Numbered from the stretch's first letter, positions 19,117-29,144 are shown. The stretch: 39,134 nucleotides of DNA from Larix sibirica (GCA_004151065.3 NWUY0304090745.1:1-39134); one strand, 5' to 3'. Notes: generated by a model not told the origin, from the sequence alone. Program-made: numbers and translations.

Positions 19117-19252
19117 GTATAAGTATTAATCCTTGATGGATCCGGTAAGTATGAGGAATGAATCCCTGGTGAAGAAGGGGAAGTGCTCTCTTGACTCCTT
19201 GATTCATTAGGTAAATAGGAGAACGACTCATTGATCGATCAGGTAAGTATCC
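19111..19252 (+). repeat. ~32-bp degenerate tandem array
   Basis: CGGCAAGTAT (19111), CGGTAAGTAT (19143), GGGGAAGTGC (19177), TAGGTAAATA (19208) and CAGGTAAGTAT (19240) are spaced 31-34 bp. The spacers share TTGATGGATC, TTGATTCATT and TTGATCGATC. Confidence 0.65.
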
Positions 19253-19379
19253 TTTACTTTTAGTTAACGGCGACTAGTGGTATTGTTGTTTGTGCTAGCT
19301 AGCCCTGTAAAAGTCATTAGGTAAAATAGAAGCTCTGGCTAGTAGCTGGGATATCAGTAAATGAAGTAATCATATAATT

Positions 19380-20700
19380 GCTAAAGTACTAAATGATAAG
19401 GCAAGGTTATCTCTGTAAAGCTTCTGCTGTGATCTCTCTGGCTGTTTAAAGAATGGCTGTCTTATCTCTGTCAAGGTAAAGCAGTGTATTTCCTAGCTCT
19501 AGATAGGTATTGTCAAGGCGGACCTCTGTTGAGCGTAGCGAGCCGCGCACCAGGCTTTTTAGTTCCTATTAATATCTAAACTATGGGTAAAGCCAAGGTT
19601 ATCTGTGTTGATGGGCAAGGTAAAGCCGGGGTAAAGCCAAGGCAGTAAAAGGTGAGATTGTGGTAGGGGAGTTATTTTGTCTTCTAGCTGTGATTATCTG
19701 TGATTAGTACAGTGACCTTCCTTCTATGCCAGTGGAATGTGCCTCCCTTGCTTCTAGCTGGGATGCTTAAAGTGACCTTATGTCATTTCATTTGCTAAAG
19801 CACATCCCTTTGAGATCTCCCACACAGTTTAATCCCCTTCCCTTATAGTAGCAGCCTTACCTTCCGGCGCGATATGGAGTTGAGGACGACTAGGATGAAT
19901 ACCCTAATGGTAAGGTTGAAGTTCATGAGGAATAAGGTTTGATTAGGTAGCTGGAATAAATACTTTGTTTGGTTGGCTCCCTATTAGAGTAAGGCGCCTA
20001 ATAGAGTAAGTCTGTGGTAATACAGAATCTGCTTGGTTGCATCTTGAATAAGGATTATCTACCTTATAATAAGTCTTCTCCGCCTTAGAAAATAAAGGCT
20101 CGATATAAAGGCTAATGAATCTCCTTAGTGACTGAGGCTAATCTAACTTATAAAGTAAGGTCCCATTAAAGGAATGTCACAAGAGCTTTCGCACAAGGGT
20201 TGATGATAGCTACGATGAGGCACACAAGGCAGTGTAGGTTCATTAGGCAAAGTTTAATATAAATAAGAAATAATATCCTTATGCCTTAAATAAGAAAAAG
20301 AAAAGCCCGTCTGTCTGGGGAAGATGTTTACTGGTGGCTAGTTTTAATGGGCTGAGCTTTTTTATTTGGTCTTTTTGATAAAGAGACACGTCAGAAGTGT
20401 GTAGTAGAGGATGGATTCCTCCTTGGGGTGCTTAAAGTGGAAATTCTTAGGAAATAGAAATAAATGCCATTTGGATTAGCACCTTTACCTTATAGCTAGG
20501 AATCAATCCGTCTGTCCTGAGGGTTGACCTTATAGCTAGGATTAGTCTAGTGTAGGATTATGACAGTGACGAGCACCGAGTGGATTGGTTCGCACCTGGT
20601 TGCTGAGCTTTCGCACAACGGTTCATGAGTTAGTGGGAATGTCCTGACCGAGTATAAAGACTACGTTATTCTACAGGGATTCATTAGGCAAAAAGAGAAT
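19380..20700. repeat. mosaic of degenerate words and a split direct repeat
   Basis: GAGCTTTCGCACAAGGGTTG (20183) and GAGCTTTCGCACAACGGTTC (20605), each continued by ATGA, match at 22 of 24. Both are followed by TTCATTAGGCAAA (20239 and 20680), 56 and 75 bp downstream. ACCTTATAGCTAGGA occurs exactly at 20487 and 20527 (period 40). Around 19400-19760, words such as GGTAAAGCCAAGGTTATCT and CTAGCTGTGATTATCTGTG recur. No coding frame is supported. Confidence 0.6.
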
Positions 20701-21330
20701 CCTTCCTTCTTTCTTTGGTAGAGTTTGCGGGCGTGAATTCGTTGAGCGCAGTGCTGTCCCATAGAAAACCCAGTAGGTAGCGAGCCGCCCGTCCATTGTA
20801 AGGCAAGGGAACCCAACCTGGTTGATGAGGCAAGCGACTCCGTTCCTTACCTGAGCTATCTATTGGAGGGGAAGAACTTTAGGAAAGGGAATAAAGAGAA
20901 CCAGAGAAATGATGCCCCAACTGGTTCCACACCGGCGAATCAGATTTTATTTCCCCCAAATTTTTCTAACTTCTCTATCCATATAAATGCGTACACGGGT
21001 AATACATTTCCATTATTGATTCGTCCTAATTTCTTATTTACAGGGAGAAAAAGAAATACCTTTAGTGGGTGGAGTCAACGCTGGGCCCTTCTCTACCCCG
21101 CATAACCCTTCCCAAAGGGATTACTTGGGTCCTTTCTGTCATAAAATGCCATTTTTGGCCTAATAAAAGGTCAACTCAAAAGGAGGATCCTGGCTGGTTG
21201 AAAGTGAAGGGCTGGATAAAGACTATTAACGGTATGACCTCGCAGTAAAGGTACCTCTTACCCTCCCTCTCTTCGTCTGAGCTTGCTTCAAGTCCTTCTC
21301 TATTAGTTGGTGTCTTCACCAGCAACCTTT
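20700..21330. other. stretch without a recognisable gene
   Basis: One 80-codon frame (20863-21105, TTG start) is polar and Asn/Phe-rich with no recognised motif. The rest is closed in all frames. Confidence 0.4.
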
Positions 21331-21471
21331 CTCCCATCCTCTTATCTCACCTTATTAGCTCTGCCCTTGCTTCTATATAGGATGCAACCCTTGCTTCTCT
21401 CCCATCCTCTTAGTGTCATCTTATTAGTGTCCTCTTCTCTCATCCTCCCTGTTTTCTAATCTTATTAGTGT
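21331..21471 (+). repeat. three degenerate CT-rich units
   Basis: CTCCCATCCTCTTATCTCAC followed by CTTATTAGC (21331), CTCCCATCCTCTTAGTGTCA followed by TCTTATTAGTGT (21399), and TCTCTCATCCTCCCTG followed by CTAATCTTATTAGTGT (21436). Confidence 0.65.
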
Positions 21472-21554
21472 TCTGCGGAGCTAACAACCCACGCCTAGTG
21501 CAACGAAAGGAAAGGTTATCTGACTTGCCTTATAACTTGCCGTAAATCTAGAGC

Positions 21555-21761
21555 TTGTGTAGTGGAGTAAGGTCGCTTGCCTCATTACTTGCCTTATGGG
21601 TAGGTATGAAACTACTGCTTTGCCTTTTCCAATATTTTTCTAAGGGGCAAGCTCACTTCGAGTTTGATGATGAAGGGACAATCAAAGGTTACACCGGAGT
21701 GAAGGCTAAATGGGGAGATAGTTTAAAGGAGGGGGATGGACTTTTTACCTACTCTTTGTAA
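21555..21761 (+). CDS. anonymous small ORF, ATG at 21606 preferred
   Basis: The frame is open from a TTG at 21555, but the internal ATG at 21606 gives a more natural 51-residue product. This has a short hydrophobic start (MKLLLCLFQYF), then an acidic, Gly/Lys-rich part (AHFEFDDEGTIKGYTGVKAK, then WGDSLKEGDGLFTYSL). The second part has the look of real coding sequence: balanced charges, no low complexity, and a stop right after it. I do not recognise a family. It may be the tail of a lost gene joined to an unrelated start, or a short novel ORF. It sits between CT-rich repeats and a Leu-rich degenerate stretch, with no partner gene. Confidence 0.25.
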   Translation: MCSGVRSLASLLALWVGMKLLLCLFQYFSKGQAHFEFDDEGTIKGYTGVKAKWGDSLKEGDGLFTYSL

Positions 21762-22039
21762 CTATTATGGCTCTTTAGGGGCTTACCTTCCACCCGAGAA
21801 GAGTTGCCACACCTCCATTCCCTTGTATGGCTCTACCTTCGACTTACCGGTTAGCAACTTACTGGTGCCTTTGCTAAACGTTAGATAGTGGCTATTCCAT
21901 CTCCCCTAGAGGTTGTATGGCTCCTCCATATCCCCTGCTAGGATATTATAGTGCTAAGTAATCTATATTTTCGGGTTATCCCATCCTTGGCTGTGTTGGT
22001 AAGCCCCTAGTCCAATCCCATCCTTTGCGAACCTTATGT

Positions 22040-22326
22040 TCTTGAAAGTACTAGGTTACCATCTTCATCTCCCTTGGCTTCATCGAGAGCAACTGCTTCA
22101 TTGATCTATTCTACTTATGCTGCTGGATCTACTTAGTCTACTTACGCCTTTGCTCTTACTTATGATGCTACGTATGCTTCTGGTTTTTGATCTGGAAAAG
22201 CTACAGGCTAATCTGGATCTGGGTCTCTATCTCGTCCTGGAACTGCTTGAACTGCATCTTGAACTGCAATACCTATATCCTAGCAGTAGCAAAGAGAATA
22301 TTAAGAGTTTAGCTCATATGGCCTAA
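22040..22326 (+). repeat. triplet-phased GCT/TCT/ACT-biased stretch
   Basis: In the phase containing 22116 the codons are almost all of the type GCT, TCT, ACT, GGA or TAT. They read TYDATYASGF and SGSGSLSRPGTA, interrupted by TAG, TGA and TAA about every 10 codons. The shifted phase gives an open Leu-rich frame (22117-22326, LLDLLSLLTPLLLL), which is a by-product of the same bias. I read it as a degenerate trinucleotide array; see also 14308-14530 and the minus strand of 32623-32823. Confidence 0.4.
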
Positions 22327-22343
22327 AGGGAAAGTTAGGACGG

Positions 22344-22384
22344 AGGGGATTAGGTACGAATCCGCTCAACAAAAGTGGTCGAGG
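22344..22384 (+). repeat. repeat family R5 copy
   Basis: GAGGGGATTAGGTACGAATC and CGCTCAAC are followed by AAAAGTGGTCGAGG (22371-22384). That 14-mer is exact at 12368-12381. Confidence 0.65.
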
Positions 22385-23004
22385 GTCATTTACAATTACC
22401 CATGCCCAGTTCAACGTGAACAGCTATTGATCCCATGTGCCCAGGAGGTTATTAGGCCCACCAGCGAGCATACCCAATAGCAGCATAGTTTATTGAATCA
22501 CTCAGTTGTTCTCAAATAAGCTATGTTCTTATCATGGGTCTCTATTATGTTTGATACACACCCAGCTGGTTCCAATAGCCTTATTAACACAAATGCTAAG
22601 TTACACCTTTTGCAGTTCAGAGTTCTAGCATCAACCTGCCCAAACAGTATCAGTTTTCGAATAATACACCCCAAATAACTCTGTTACCTTTTAAAGGGGC
22701 CCACGGTTATCAAATCAGTTCCAATAGCACTCAGTTCCGCTTACAGCCCTGTTCCCTACTGCTCAAGTATATATTAACCCTGTTCTCTCATCACCCCCAG
22801 TTAGTCATCTTCACAATCGGTAAACCTACCCGCTGCTGTTATCAATATACCCGCCTTCCTTATCACTTCTCCTTCCTCTCGGCCAGGAAGAAAGGCGTTC
22901 TATCACCCGACCATCATTGCTCTTTGGCAGGAGTAAGACAAGGAAGTAAGGTCACCTTGTTGTAATTTTGTCCCTTCATTGTTCGCGTTGATTAATCATT
23001 TGAC
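22385..23004. other. stretch without a recognisable gene
   Basis: All six frames are closed within about 50 codons. Scattered CAGTT(C/A)CAATAGC-like words occur between 22500 and 22760, but no clear array. Confidence 0.45.
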
Positions 23005-23232
23005 TTAGTGGATTCTAAAAGTGTTTTCCCTTATACAATTCTGGTGTTTCTTTTTCAAATCATTCACCCAGAGAGAGATAGAGATAAAGACAATCCCCCA
23101 CAAATAAAATAAAGGGCATTTCCATTCAAACCAATATGATGAATTGACCCGTTGAATGGATTCATAATAGTAGTAGATGCCGGAAGACACCCATAATATA
23201 CGATTCGAACAAGATACCACGTAGGCATTCAA
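23005..23232 (-). CDS. anonymous 75-codon ORF with one membrane segment
   Basis: A minus-strand frame with a non-low-complexity product. The N-half is Cys/Tyr-containing and ends in VNSSYWFEWK. A clear hydrophobic segment follows at about residues 40-55 (CPLFYLWGIVFISISLWV), then a basic tail (DLKKKHQNCIRENTFRIH). This resembles the layout of small single-pass membrane proteins, but I cannot match it to a known mitochondrial or plastid gene. A TTCGAA-type word in the 5' part recalled a tRNA T-loop, but no acceptor or anticodon stem pairs with it. Confidence 0.25.
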   Translation of the reverse strand: MNAYVVSCSNRILWVSSGIYYYYESIQRVNSSYWFEWKCPLFYLWGIVFISISLWVNDLKKKHQNCIRENTFRIH

Positions 23233-23680
23233 ACATATTCAAAAGGAGAGGAGCTGTAAAGCATTTAATTAGAATATAGTTAGAAGGAATATCTAGATTC
23301 TATTCTGTAGCTTTTTTTTAAAAGACATGTATGTCTCCACCCATCTTGAAGGCATGTTTCCACCCCTAGGGTGCCTTTCCGGGGCATTTAAGGAAACTGA
23401 GATTGACAGCATCCGTATCTTTCTGCTCTAGCATCAAACCTAGGCACTGTTATAATATATGATGCTCTAACTATAAACTCCGTGCTTATAAGCCCGCTCA
23501 TTCTAACACCGGCCTTATCAAAAGGTGGGCATCCAAGGGATATAATTTTCACTTTGTTAAAATCTTTATATAAAAAAATGCTTCCGATTGGCTGGGAACT
23601 TCTCTGCCACCTTCCCGAATGGAACTACCTATGAGTGGTCTCAGGTCTCACTTCGCTCGCCTCATTTAGGCATAGAATAT

Positions 23681-23938
23681 TTACCCGGTAGCGCGCATAC
23701 TAATTCTTTCTAATAAGTTTATTCTACCCCGTAGATCTACCGTCGCAGTGGTGCTACAACCTTCATCCTTCATGTATCCTTGGTACCGTATGGGTACTTT
23801 CGTATCCTCTAAGGAACCAGGGCTACTAGGTTTATGCAAGTTATTACCTGGCTGACTACGCTTGGAATATATATAGTTACACTCAACTGACAAAAAAGGT
23901 TTAGAATTACGGCTGATAAGGATATGTGCCGAGACCAC
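23681..23938 (-). CDS. anonymous 85-codon ORF, GTG start
   Basis: A minus-strand frame beginning with GTG. The product is varied and polar: it contains ILISRNSKPFLSVECNYIYS, a Pro/Ser-rich middle, KVPIRYQGYMKDEGCSTTAT and an Arg-rich end with DLRGRINLLERISMRATG. There is no membrane segment and no low complexity, so codon content looks coding-like. I do not recognise a family or a catalytic motif. There is no upstream extension of note. It may be a fragment of a lost or acquired gene; expression is unproven. Confidence 0.25.
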   Translation of the reverse strand: MVSAHILISRNSKPFLSVECNYIYSKRSQPGNNLHKPSSPGSLEDTKVPIRYQGYMKDEGCSTTATVDLRGRINLLERISMRATG

Positions 23939-24466
23939 TACGGGTTTCGGAAGGGAAGGATCGTGCGAGTAAAGTCATTCCAGAAAGCCATAAACTCACC
24001 TGCACCTGGAGAAGGAATTATAACAACGTGAGCCCATCAACTAGGCCCAATAGAATTGGAACAACGTGACAACGATATTCATATCAAATTGAAGAGAATG
24101 AGTAATAATCTCCCCATAGATTTATTCAAACTACGTGAGAACGAAAGGGTCGAGGCATACCTTCCTTCTCCATTCTATCACACCACACGTTAAAATATAT
24201 TTATTTGCACGAGATTCACGTGATTCATTCCTTCCGTGATTGACTTGGGGAAGTCAAGTTCACCCTGATCTGATTGGCTCTCTCTTTGATTAAAACATAT
24301 CGAGAATGGATATTGCATTTCCTATCTACAATATCCCTCCCTAGGAGACCCCGTACTGATTATTGCCCGGGGAAGAGATGGAATTAAAACTAGTGCATAC
24401 CCCTGACCAGAATTGATGTATTTAACTCATATTTGGGGTTGAACAAAGGTTAATAGGGGAAGGGGC

Positions 24467-24567
24467 GCGGTACGAGCCGCTCGACTGTATGATAGAGGGG
24501 TGAGGGGGTGAGGAGTAGAACCCGCTCGATCGGACGCTAGGAGATCGAGATACGAACCCGCTCCCAC
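24467..24567 (+). repeat. repeat family R5, three tandem units
   Basis: TACGAGCCGCTCGACTG (24471), TAGAACCCGCTCGATCG (24516) and TACGAACCCGCTCCCAC (24551) are spaced 45 and 35 bp. The overlapping 85-codon Ser-rich minus-strand frame (24422-24679) is a shadow of this array. Confidence 0.65.
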
Positions 24568-24679
24568 CAAGTAGAAGGGGGAGGGGTTTCTTATTGAGGG
24601 AAAGTGTTCTGCTCTTTATCCTACGTGAGATCACGAAGTTCGCCTGGTTTAGAATATTGTTCAACCTCACTATACCCAA

Positions 24680-26100
24680 ATTAGTAGTTTCAAACCGGTA
24701 AAAAGTTCACCCCCCCCCCTAACCTTCATTCAGGTAAGACATAGCTCATAGTGTAGTTTATATATGCTTCATACCTTCCAACACCTTAAGAAAAGGGAGG
24801 GGATAGGCACTCTCCAACAGCAGTACAGGATCAGTCGAGTAAACAACAGGAAGAGAAATTCAGTCTGGAATGGAAGGTAGGTGTCCTGCTACGTCCGAAA
24901 TAATAAATGGGAGTTAACAGGCTGAAAATACAAGTAAAGCTATTAGCTCTTTTACCCGTTACCAAAATATAGTTTTAGGACCTATAAGGGTCAGGTGAAC
25001 AAATGTACTAACTAAAAGTGACGTTCCAGTGAAGAAGAAAGGCATTTTTATACGTTACAACCTATTGCTGGAACGAAGCTTGCTAGCTGGTCCTTGATTC
25101 TAGTGGAAATATTCTATACACCAATCATCATATAATAAGCGAAAGTACGTCTTTCTCTTCTGAATCGGGTGGTAATAGAATAATAGACTTTAGAATAAAG
25201 AGTCACAAGCAGCGGGGAATAAATGAATTTGAGGGGACGAAAGAAAGGTTATCCCAACCCTCTCATTTTCATCCGGTAAGTAAGTTTAGTAAGGAGAGGT
25301 ACTCAGTGGTGGTGACTCGACCGATCGGTTAGGTACAATATGAACTTACAGCGTTTCTCAACGCGCTTCCTTACGCTTCAATTCCGACGTACCAACTGAG
25401 AACCAATCCTAATTGTCATGATCCATTTGACTTCCCGCTCGACTTACTACCCGCCCTAACTCGGAGACACAAACACGATATTAAAGTGCACAAAGAAATG
25501 CCAGCCAAAGCGCGCATTACCCCATTACGCTTTCAATTCTTCCACACATTACGCTGAAACCCATATCTTTTGACGATAGAGGAGGCGACACGAGATATAG
25601 CCCGGCTTTTACAGATACACAGGCAGCACCCACTACACACACAAACACAACACGTGGAGCTATAGAAGCACACATCACACATCCATTACTGCTTCAAATT
25701 GACACATTCACCCTTCAATACAACGTCAGCACCTAGGACAGTCACCCGGGAAGGAAGGATAACCTGGAAGGAGCCTCAAACCTAGCAAGCAACAGATGCC
25801 TTTTACTACCTTTTGCCATGACAAGTTCACAAGCTTAACAACTCTGACTGGGAAGGGAGAGAATACACAGGAGCCATAGAAATAAGTAGAATCAATATAC
25901 TTACCTTACGCCGGTTCACTCTTCGGGGAGCATTGGACAATCGAGGTTGAGGAGCTAATAAAGCTCTCACCTAAAACTACTCTACCTATATATATACCTT
26001 AAACTAAACCTAAGGTTGTTCGTTGGTCGGGTTTGTTTGTCAAGCGAAGCATAATAATTGGGTTGGTCTAGCCACACGGGGTCTAGCATCAAAGGTAATT
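24680..26100. other. stretch without a recognisable gene
   Basis: No frame exceeds about 60 codons. Between 25360 and 25720 the word TTACGCTTCAATTCC and relatives (ATTACGCTTTCAATTC, CATTACGCTGAAAC, CATTACTGCTTCAAATTG) recur four times, in CA-rich sequence with runs such as CACTACACACACAAACAC. I see no RNA gene. Confidence 0.45.
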
Positions 26101-26119
26101 CGTCAAGTTCCTATATATA

Positions 26120-26135
26120 TAATATATATATATTA
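26120..26135. other. 16-bp perfect AT palindrome
   Basis: TAATATATATATATTA is self-complementary and sits inside a longer TA-repeat tract (about 26111-26138). Confidence 0.85.
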
Positions 26136-26318
26136 TTTTCTTTTTAGCTATAGATAGTGAGGCTCTAAGTACTTTATTACTTTGGTAGGTTTTACTATGC
26201 TTCTCCCTCTTGGGCTGCTAGTTGACCACGCCACCTTCTGTGAATTCCCCATCAAAAAGAAAACCAGGTTCACGTAGGAGAACTTGATACCCCACCCTTT
26301 ATATAGCAAATTTACCAT

Positions 26319-26377
26319 CTTAGTTGGGCACTAAAGCATTTTTTAACACTACCTTTCATTAGTGCCCATAAACTAAG
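26319..26377. other. 16-bp stem hairpin with 3-nt bulge and 24-nt loop
   Basis: CTTAGT at 26319-26324 pairs with ACTAAG at 26372-26377. TGGGCACTAA at 26325-26334 pairs with TTAGTGCCCA at 26359-26368. The only irregularity is the bulge TAA at 26369-26371. The loop is AT-rich. There is no T run after the stem and no flanking open frame, so the role is unknown. In plant mitochondria such stem-loops can mark transcript ends, but nothing upstream here looks like a gene. Confidence 0.75.
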
Positions 26378-27060
26378 CCAATGAAGGTGCCCTAGGATTA
26401 ATTAATTCAATAAGGTTGGAGCCAATATAACCAGAAGGCATCCCTGTGGAGGTGTCAAAGAGAACAGGCGAAAGCTGCCGGCTTGAGGGATGTGGAAGGA
26501 TTTTGATAGCTAATCTCAGTGTGTCTTTACCTACAAATTGATTCTATAGAGATGGAATAGATTTGAAGAGTTCGGAATAGACTTGACAAAGAGGAATTGA
26601 ATGGTATAAGCCAGTGATCAATTTAAAGGTTTAGGTAAACATTAGATTAGCTGTTGGAAGGCCTGAGTCATACAGAGTCATTGTATTGTGTATGTTGGCT
26701 AAGTGCCATGGGTTTGGTACAATAGTGTTGTGGTTTTTAAAGCCCAAAGTGACTCTCTATCCATTACGTGTATTATGAGTGAAAAATCATGGTACTCCAA
26801 GTAAACCCCAAATACACTTTCTGTCAAGTGGTGAGGTAGGTGCATAAGGTTTTACTAAAACTTTGTAGCACACATATATGTAAAATTTTAAGTTACTTTA
26901 TTTGGGGCGTACCTCGGTCCTCATTTGCCATTTCTTATTAAGAATTTTTTTCACAAACTTATCTATTACAGTATAATATGTAATCAATATAGTATATATA
27001 CTTGCTTGTCATCTTTAGAATAGTAGGTTCCTTGCCTTAGTCTTAAGCAGTAAGTGGAAG
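26378..27060. other. stretch without a recognisable gene
   Basis: Unique-looking, AT-rich sequence (strongest at 26880-27010) with no open frame over about 50 codons and no repeat copy that I can detect. Confidence 0.5.
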
Positions 27061-27116
27061 CCTTAGTTTTTACAGTTGGCACTTAAGCTGTAGTAAGGTA
27101 CTAGCACTTGAAAAAT

Positions 27117-27260
27117 AAAAAGGCACTTATAGAGCTGAACGTAAGGTGAAGCTAGTAGTCCCTGAGCATCAGCGAAGAAGCTATAAGTTGTATTCATCCA
27201 TTCTTAGAAAGGAAAGATGCACTTATAAAACAGAGCGTAAGCGAAGCACAATTTGTAGCT
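27117..27260 (+). repeat. 97-bp spaced direct repeat with AGCGTAAGCGAAGC words
   Basis: AAAAGGCACTTATAGAGCTG, AACGTAAGGTGAAGC (27117) and AAGATGCACTTATAAAACAG, AGCGTAAGCGAAGCAC (27214) are collinear. A partial earlier copy (GGCACTTAAGCTG) is at 27079. GCGTAGCGTCAGCGAAG (about 27440) and CGAGCGAAGCAGAATTGG (27758) carry the same GC-rich word. Confidence 0.6.
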
Positions 27261-27324
27261 ATCAGTTCTCTTCTTTATTGTATTTCGATTCTGGTACATA
27301 GATAATTCCTATTCATTCAGTGTA

Positions 27325-27379
27325 ACGACCCAACAAGGGAGTGTATCTCTTGTTTGATGACGACCCGGCAGGGGAGTGT
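27325..27379 (+). repeat. 20-bp direct repeat, 35-bp period
   Basis: ACGACCCAACAAGGGAGTGT (27325) and ACGACCCGGCAGGGGAGTGT (27360) match at 17 of 20. Confidence 0.8.
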
Positions 27380-27639
27380 GAGCAATATTGGAATTAATCA
27401 TTTGCATATGAAATATTCCTAGTTTTATTCCAGGTTGAAGCGTAGCGTCAGCGAAGAGTGGGTTGATTGGACCAGGACTACGGGATGAAACTAAAGTGAA
27501 ACAATGCTAACATTTTATGTACTACTTTATACACTATATTTTTATGGCATTCTGTGTATGCCTGGCATATTCTCTCTGTTTATTACAATGGTATGGCTGT
27601 CGGTCATCCCTTGCACTATGTACATTAGGTAGGAACTAG

Positions 27640-28340
27640 ATTGTTCCGTAGCGTTCAGTGAACGGATACAGGTAAGAACTCTTGTTCCCGGTAAGCTTTA
27701 GTGCCATCCCGTAGGTTCCTTCTCTCGTCGTCTGGCGGCAACTTGGAATGGGTTATTCGAGCGAAGCAGAATTGGTTTTAGTCGTCGGAGGTCTTCTGGC
27801 ATAAAGGTCTAGATCAGCGGGGAGTCTGTCTGGCGGTATCAGGCGGGGATCAAGAGAGAGAAGGCAGGCGATAAGATCGATCACAGCAGGTAGGTGTGAC
27901 TCACTCACTCACAGTGTCAATTATTCCGTATGGACTTTGAATATGTTTTCACCCCACCTGCCTACCCTGGCCTTATAGGAAGGAATTGCCTTAACTGCAG
28001 GAATTATCAATTTGACTAGATACAAATGCGAGTTATTTAACTCAGATATCCTATTATTGGAACCCGTCCAAACCCAATTATTATTTATTCAAAACATGCT
28101 TGGAAACGTTTATTCGGATCGACCGAACTCCACCTGGTGCCACCTATTTAAGATAGAAATCTTATCAAAAAGCCGGTTTAGTTTTAGCATTTTTTATGTT
28201 ATCTATTAATCCGTACCACCTTTTCCTTATATACTTCATTTCGGGCAGGCGAGCTTATATATATATAATATATTATTTCAAACCCGATGGAGGATGCCTT
28301 CTTTTCTGTTTTGAAATCAATGCCTTCTTTGAACTGATAG
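27640..28340. other. stretch without a recognisable gene
   Basis: Two short overlapping frames (28012-28209 from TTG, 28196-28432) are aromatic-rich and anonymous. I cannot support them as genes. 27700-27880 carries repeated TCTGGCGG and GTCGTC words. Confidence 0.4.
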
Positions 28341-28346
28341 CCCCTC

Positions 28347-28412
28347 ATTACCCACCAAACCAGGAAGTTTACACAGGGAGAGGCCTATTCACAAAGGACC
28401 AGCTACCATGTA
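28347..28412 (+). repeat. dispersed repeat family R7, copy 1
   Basis: CATTACCCACCAAACCAGGA, AGTTTACAC, GGGAGAGGCCTATTCAC, GGACCAGCTAC. It is collinear with 30394-30460 at about 75-80% by eye. Confidence 0.7.
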
Positions 28413-28530
28413 GAGCTACACATATTAAATAATGCATAATTTATATCTAATACACGAGCTTAAGAGTGCTCGCAGAGCGCCTTATTCTTGATGCTCACCT
28501 TCCACTTTTATTCACACTTTATATACTTCC

Positions 28531-28599
28531 CCGGTGGGACTAGGGAAGCGGGGGTAGTAAGTCTTCGAGATGGTTTTGGCCAACGGACAGAGCCGAATC
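28531..28599 (+). repeat. dispersed repeat family R3, copy 2
   Basis: CCGGTGGGACTAGGGAAGCG, GGGGTAGTAA, GTCTTCGAGA, then ACGGACAGAGCCGAATC. It is the partner of 9173-9234. Confidence 0.7.
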
Positions 28600-28799
28600 A
28601 CATAGACCCACCCAACATAGTAACATATATGCCAAGTCACCTTCCACACACGACACAGCCACCGGGACGGGAAGGGATGGAACGCTGGACCCATGGCAGC
28701 ACACATACCCCTGCAAGCCAGCCGCCAGACACAGTCCTCATTCCCGAGAGTAGGTCAACGATAGCCAAGAATTGAGACACTCAATTCAGGTGTTTTGAT

Positions 28800-29090
28800 G
28801 CCCGTACTCAATCCAGTTGATGCCAAGTATCAATCAGGTAGGTTTTTTTCGATCCAAATGTTGATTCGATGCCTTAGTTTTATTTCTACTTGAATTTTTC
28901 ATCACTCCCTATAATATATCCTTCCCAATACAAGGAGCTAATCTTTCGTACCCATCGAGGTATAAGTTCACGTACCAATATGATTCAATCTAACGTCCTA
29001 AGGCAAGGTTTAATCTAACCCCATTTTATCGAACCTCGAACCAAAAATATCGAACCAAATATATACTCCCCCCCTATAACCTCAATCTAC
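28800..29090. other. stretch without a recognisable gene
   Basis: Closed in all frames. TATCGAACC-type words repeat near 29025-29060, and GATGCC/AATCAGGT words resemble 35700-35810 weakly. Confidence 0.4.
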
Positions 29091-29144
29091 CACTCACTTA
29101 CCGATACAGAACACACGGTCCTTACTTCCATTGAATGGAGCACC
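29091..29144 (+). repeat. dispersed repeat family R1, partial copy 4
   Basis: CACTCACTTACCGATACAGA followed by ACACACGGTCCTTACTTCC and GAATGGA. It matches the left half of the R1 copy at 9351. The right half with the TTACATACG word is missing. Confidence 0.6.

Noticed and set aside
22117-22326. Leu-rich ORF as a small membrane protein
   Set aside because: It is a shifted reading of a trinucleotide-biased array; the hydrophobicity is a by-product of CTT/CTG-type triplets.
23190-23232. Minus-strand TTCGAATC-like word as part of a tRNA
   Set aside because: No acceptor stem, D-arm or anticodon stem can be paired around it. Other TCGA words (7271, 16314, 29033) fail in the same way.
24600-24660. 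CTACGTGAGATCACGAAGTTCG as a group II intron domain V
   Set aside because: It lacks the AGC/GUU-type base, the conserved GAAA-like loop and the two-nucleotide bulge. No intron boundary sequence is nearby.
24422-24679. 85-codon Ser-rich minus-strand ORF
   Set aside because: Its composition is explained by the three R5 repeat units it covers, and the start is not ATG.
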